DNA of 16,163 bases from Actinomycetes bacterium (GTDB lineage: Bacteria > Actinomycetota > Actinomycetes > Actinomycetales > Cellulomonadaceae): contig JAEWYD010000131.1 of the NCBI GenBank assembly GCA_023462275.1, positions 1 to 16,163 on the forward strand, written 5' to 3'. Below the pieces are notes generated by a model. The model ran no database searches. It saw only the letters and a program-made list of their open reading frames with translations, and was not told the origin of the DNA. Both the position numbers and the translations under genes were made by a program. Positions within the stretch are counted from its first letter, which is position 1, and each line of letters begins with the position of its first letter. Shown piece after piece: positions 14,902 through 16,163 of this stretch.

Positions 14902-15741
14902 TCAGGCCCCGACTCGGAAGCGGGCGAACGCGGTGACGGTGCCCCCGGCCTCCGTGAGCACCTGCTGGACCGACTTCTTCTGGTCCTTCGCGTACGCCTG
15001 CTCGAGCAGGACGTTCTCCTTGAAGTACCCGTTCACGCGGCCGTCGACGATCTTCGGGAGCGCGGCCTCGGGCTTGCCCTCGTTCCGCGCCGTCTCCTCG
15101 GCGATGCGCCGCTCGTCGGCCACGAGGTCCGCCGGGACGTCCGCGCGCGACAGGTAGATCGGGCTGTAGGCCGCGGTGTGCATCGCGATGTCCTTCGCGA
15201 CGGCCGCGCCGGCCTCGTCGGTGCCGACGAGGACGCCGACCTGCGGGGGCAGGTCCTTGTTGACCTTGTGCAGGTAAACGGTGACCTTCGGAGCAGCAAC
15301 GCGGGCGATGCGGCGCAGCACGAGCTTCTCGCCGATCACGGCGGCGACCTCGTCGATCGCGCCCTGGACGGTCGAGCCGGCCGCGTCGGCGGCGAGCACC
15401 ACGGCGACGTCGTCGGTGTCCGCCGCGACAGCAGCCGCGAGCACCTTGTCCGCCAGCTCGATGAACTTGGCGTTCTTCGTGACGAAGTCGGTCTCGCAGT
15501 TGAGCTCGATCAGCAGGCCGACCTGACCGTCCGCGGTGTCGGCGACGTGGGCGGCGACGAGGCCGTCCGACGCGGCGCGACCCTCGCGCTTGCTGATGCC
15601 CTTGAGACCCTTGACCCGGATGATCTCCATGGCCTTGTCGGCGTCGCCGTCGGCCTCGTCGAGAGCCTTCTTGACGTCGAGCATGCCGGCGCCGGTCTTC
15701 TCGCGCAGCGCCTTGATGTCAGCGGCGGTGTAGTTCGCCAT
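14902..15741 (-). CDS. tsf: Translation elongation factor Ts
   Basis: The guanine-nucleotide exchange factor for EF-Tu. The 279-residue product is complete. The N-terminal UBA-like domain (1-55) includes DIKALREKTGAGMLDVKKAL and a KGLKGISKREGR block. The core has ELNCETDFVTKN near 78-90, whose TDFV segment contacts EF-Tu domain I. Conserved HTAAYSPIYLSRADVP and the C-terminal helical module follow. ATG at 15741 is fixed by the MANYTAADIK N-terminus and an AAGGA ribosome binding site 6 bases upstream. The frame is open another 76 codons upstream, but that part runs antisense of sense inside the preceding small gene's spacer and tail. In most actinobacteria rpsB is directly upstream; here the preceding gene is the EF-Ts/S2-tail chimera, 28 bases away. 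Confidence 0.97.
   Translation of the reverse strand: MANYTAADIKALREKTGAGMLDVKKALDEADGDADKAMEIIRVKGLKGISKREGRAASDGLVAAHVADTADGQVGLLIELNCETDFVTKNAKFIELADKVLAAAVAADTDDVAVVLAADAAGSTVQGAIDEVAAVIGEKLVLRRIARVAAPKVTVYLHKVNKDLPPQVGVLVGTDEAGAAVAKDIAMHTAAYSPIYLSRADVPADLVADERRIAEETARNEGKPEAALPKIVDGRVNGYFKENVLLEQAYAKDQKKSVQQVLTEAGGTVTAFARFRVGA
15665..15708 (-). repeat. 44-base direct repeat, copy in tsf
   Basis: This stretch (tsf codons 12-26) is identical, base for base, to 16038-16081 in the preceding chimeric gene, and is read in the same codon frame. The repeat copies start 373 bases apart. Confidence 0.95.
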
Positions 15742-15747
15742 CACGCG

Positions 15748-15752
15748 TCCTT
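15748..15752 (-). promoter_or_regulatory. Ribosome binding site of tsf
   Basis: The minus strand reads AAGGA, 6 bases before the tsf ATG, confirming the start at 15741. Confidence 0.6.
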
Positions 15753-15769
15753 GTCTGAGTGGTCGATGG

Positions 15770-16114
15770 TCACTTGGCGTCGTCGTCGGTGGCGGTCGGC
15801 TCGGCGACGTCGGCGACGTCGGCGGCCGGCGCGGCGTCCTCACCCGGGGCGACGGCCTCACCGGAGGGCGCCTCGGCGGCCTCGGCGACCGGAGCGGCCT
15901 CGTCGGCCGAGGACTGCTCGGCGGGAACGGCCTCGGCGGCGGGCGCCTCGGCAGCGGGGGCCTCGGCACCGGCGAGCAGCTCGCGCTCCCACTCGGCCAG
16001 CGGCTCGGCCTCGGCCGGGGCCGCGGCCTCCTCGAGCGCCTTCTTGACGTCGAGCATGCCGGCGCCGGTCTTCTCGCGCAGGTCCTTGATGTCCTGGAGC
16101 GAGTAGTTCGCCAT
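15770..16114 (-). CDS. Chimeric small protein: EF-Ts N-terminus joined to ribosomal protein S2 C-terminal tail
   Basis: A 114-codon frame from ATG 16114 to TGA 15770. Residues 1-30 match the start of the neighbouring EF-Ts at 25 of 30 positions; differences are at residues 5, 6, 7, 11 and 28. From about residue 31 the EF-Ts similarity stops. AEAEPLAEWERELLAG (34-49) follows, a sequence I know as the C-terminal extension of actinobacterial ribosomal protein S2, then an acidic Ala/Glu/Pro/Asp tail ending DDDAK. It sits where rpsB should end, 28 bases before tsf. The EF-Ts part covers only the first helices of the UBA-like domain and lacks the TDFV core, so exchange activity is not expected. A weak GGA lies 8 bases before the ATG. 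The frame stays open upstream to the window edge, so a longer product cannot be excluded. It could be a real fused gene, a decayed rpsB/tsf duplication or an assembly artefact. Confidence 0.6.
   Translation of the reverse strand: MANYSLQDIKDLREKTGAGMLDVKKALEEAAAPAEAEPLAEWERELLAGAEAPAAEAPAAEAVPAEQSSADEAAPVAEAAEAPSGEAVAPGEDAAPAADVADVAEPTATDDDAK
16038..16081 (-). repeat. 44-base direct repeat, copy in the chimeric gene
   Basis: Identical to 15665-15708 in tsf. Flanking codons of the 30-codon homologous block differ (79 of 90 bases match overall), so this is a diverged copy with a perfectly conserved core. Confidence 0.95.
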
Positions 16115-16163
16115 CAGTGGTGTCCGTTCTTGTCGATGGAGCGGGATGCGGACGAGCGGGTGC

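Noticed and set aside
15802..15819. Tandem 9-mer CGGCGACGT x2 in the tail of the chimeric gene
   Set aside because: It simply encodes repeated Asp-Val-Ala in a low-complexity acidic tail. Two copies are not evidence of a functional repeat.

Overview
This window looks like chromosome from a very GC-rich actinobacterium, most likely a member of the Micrococcales close to Cellulomonas. The evidence is GC-saturated third codon positions, frequent GTG starts, GTGA/TGATG gene overlaps, start codons apparently without leaders, and gene order. The order tsf-pyrH-frr-cdsA-rlmN ... dxr-rip1-ispG-GNAT ... proS follows the mycobacterial Rv2889c to Rv2845c region, recalled from memory. I see no rRNA or tRNA gene, CRISPR array, insertion sequence or phage gene.

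Layout, left to right. Bases 1-774 (+) are the 3' part of a DUF4439 ferritin-like protein, convergent with proS (799-2622, -). A Fpg/Nei-family DNA glycosylase (2721-3581, +) diverges from proS. Next is a compact minus-strand cassette (4912 down to 3619), SRPBCC protein, EVE-domain protein and MarR regulator, joined by two GTGA overlaps and headed by a promoter that contains a palindrome. Then come a DUF4081-GNAT acetyltransferase, ispG and the M50 site-2 protease rip1 (4988-8467, -). An Lrp/AsnC regulator (8585-9037, +) separates rip1 from dxr (9066-10259, -). A PH-domain membrane protein (10318-10860, +) diverges from dxr. The right third is a long minus-strand translation/lipid/RNA-modification operon. 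In transcription order it reads: a chimeric small gene, tsf, a strong hairpin, pyrH, frr, cdsA, rlmN and a DivIVA-motif protein.

Functionally the window combines essential housekeeping (prolyl-tRNA charging, EF-Ts, UMP kinase, ribosome recycling, CDP-diacylglycerol synthesis, 23S/tRNA A2-methylation, two MEP isoprenoid steps, regulated intramembrane proteolysis) with small accessory inserts.

The most unusual item is at the right edge. Where the 3' end of rpsB is expected, just before tsf, there is a 114-codon frame. Its first 30 residues are a diverged copy of the EF-Ts N-terminus and the rest is the acidic Ala/Glu/Pro tail typical of actinobacterial ribosomal protein S2. The S2 body itself is not in the window. 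Other points of interest are a four-fold motif repeat in the DivIVA-like protein, a DNA glycosylase lacking canonical Fpg residues, and the SRPBCC-EVE-MarR cassette. No non-coding stretch exceeds 300 bases.
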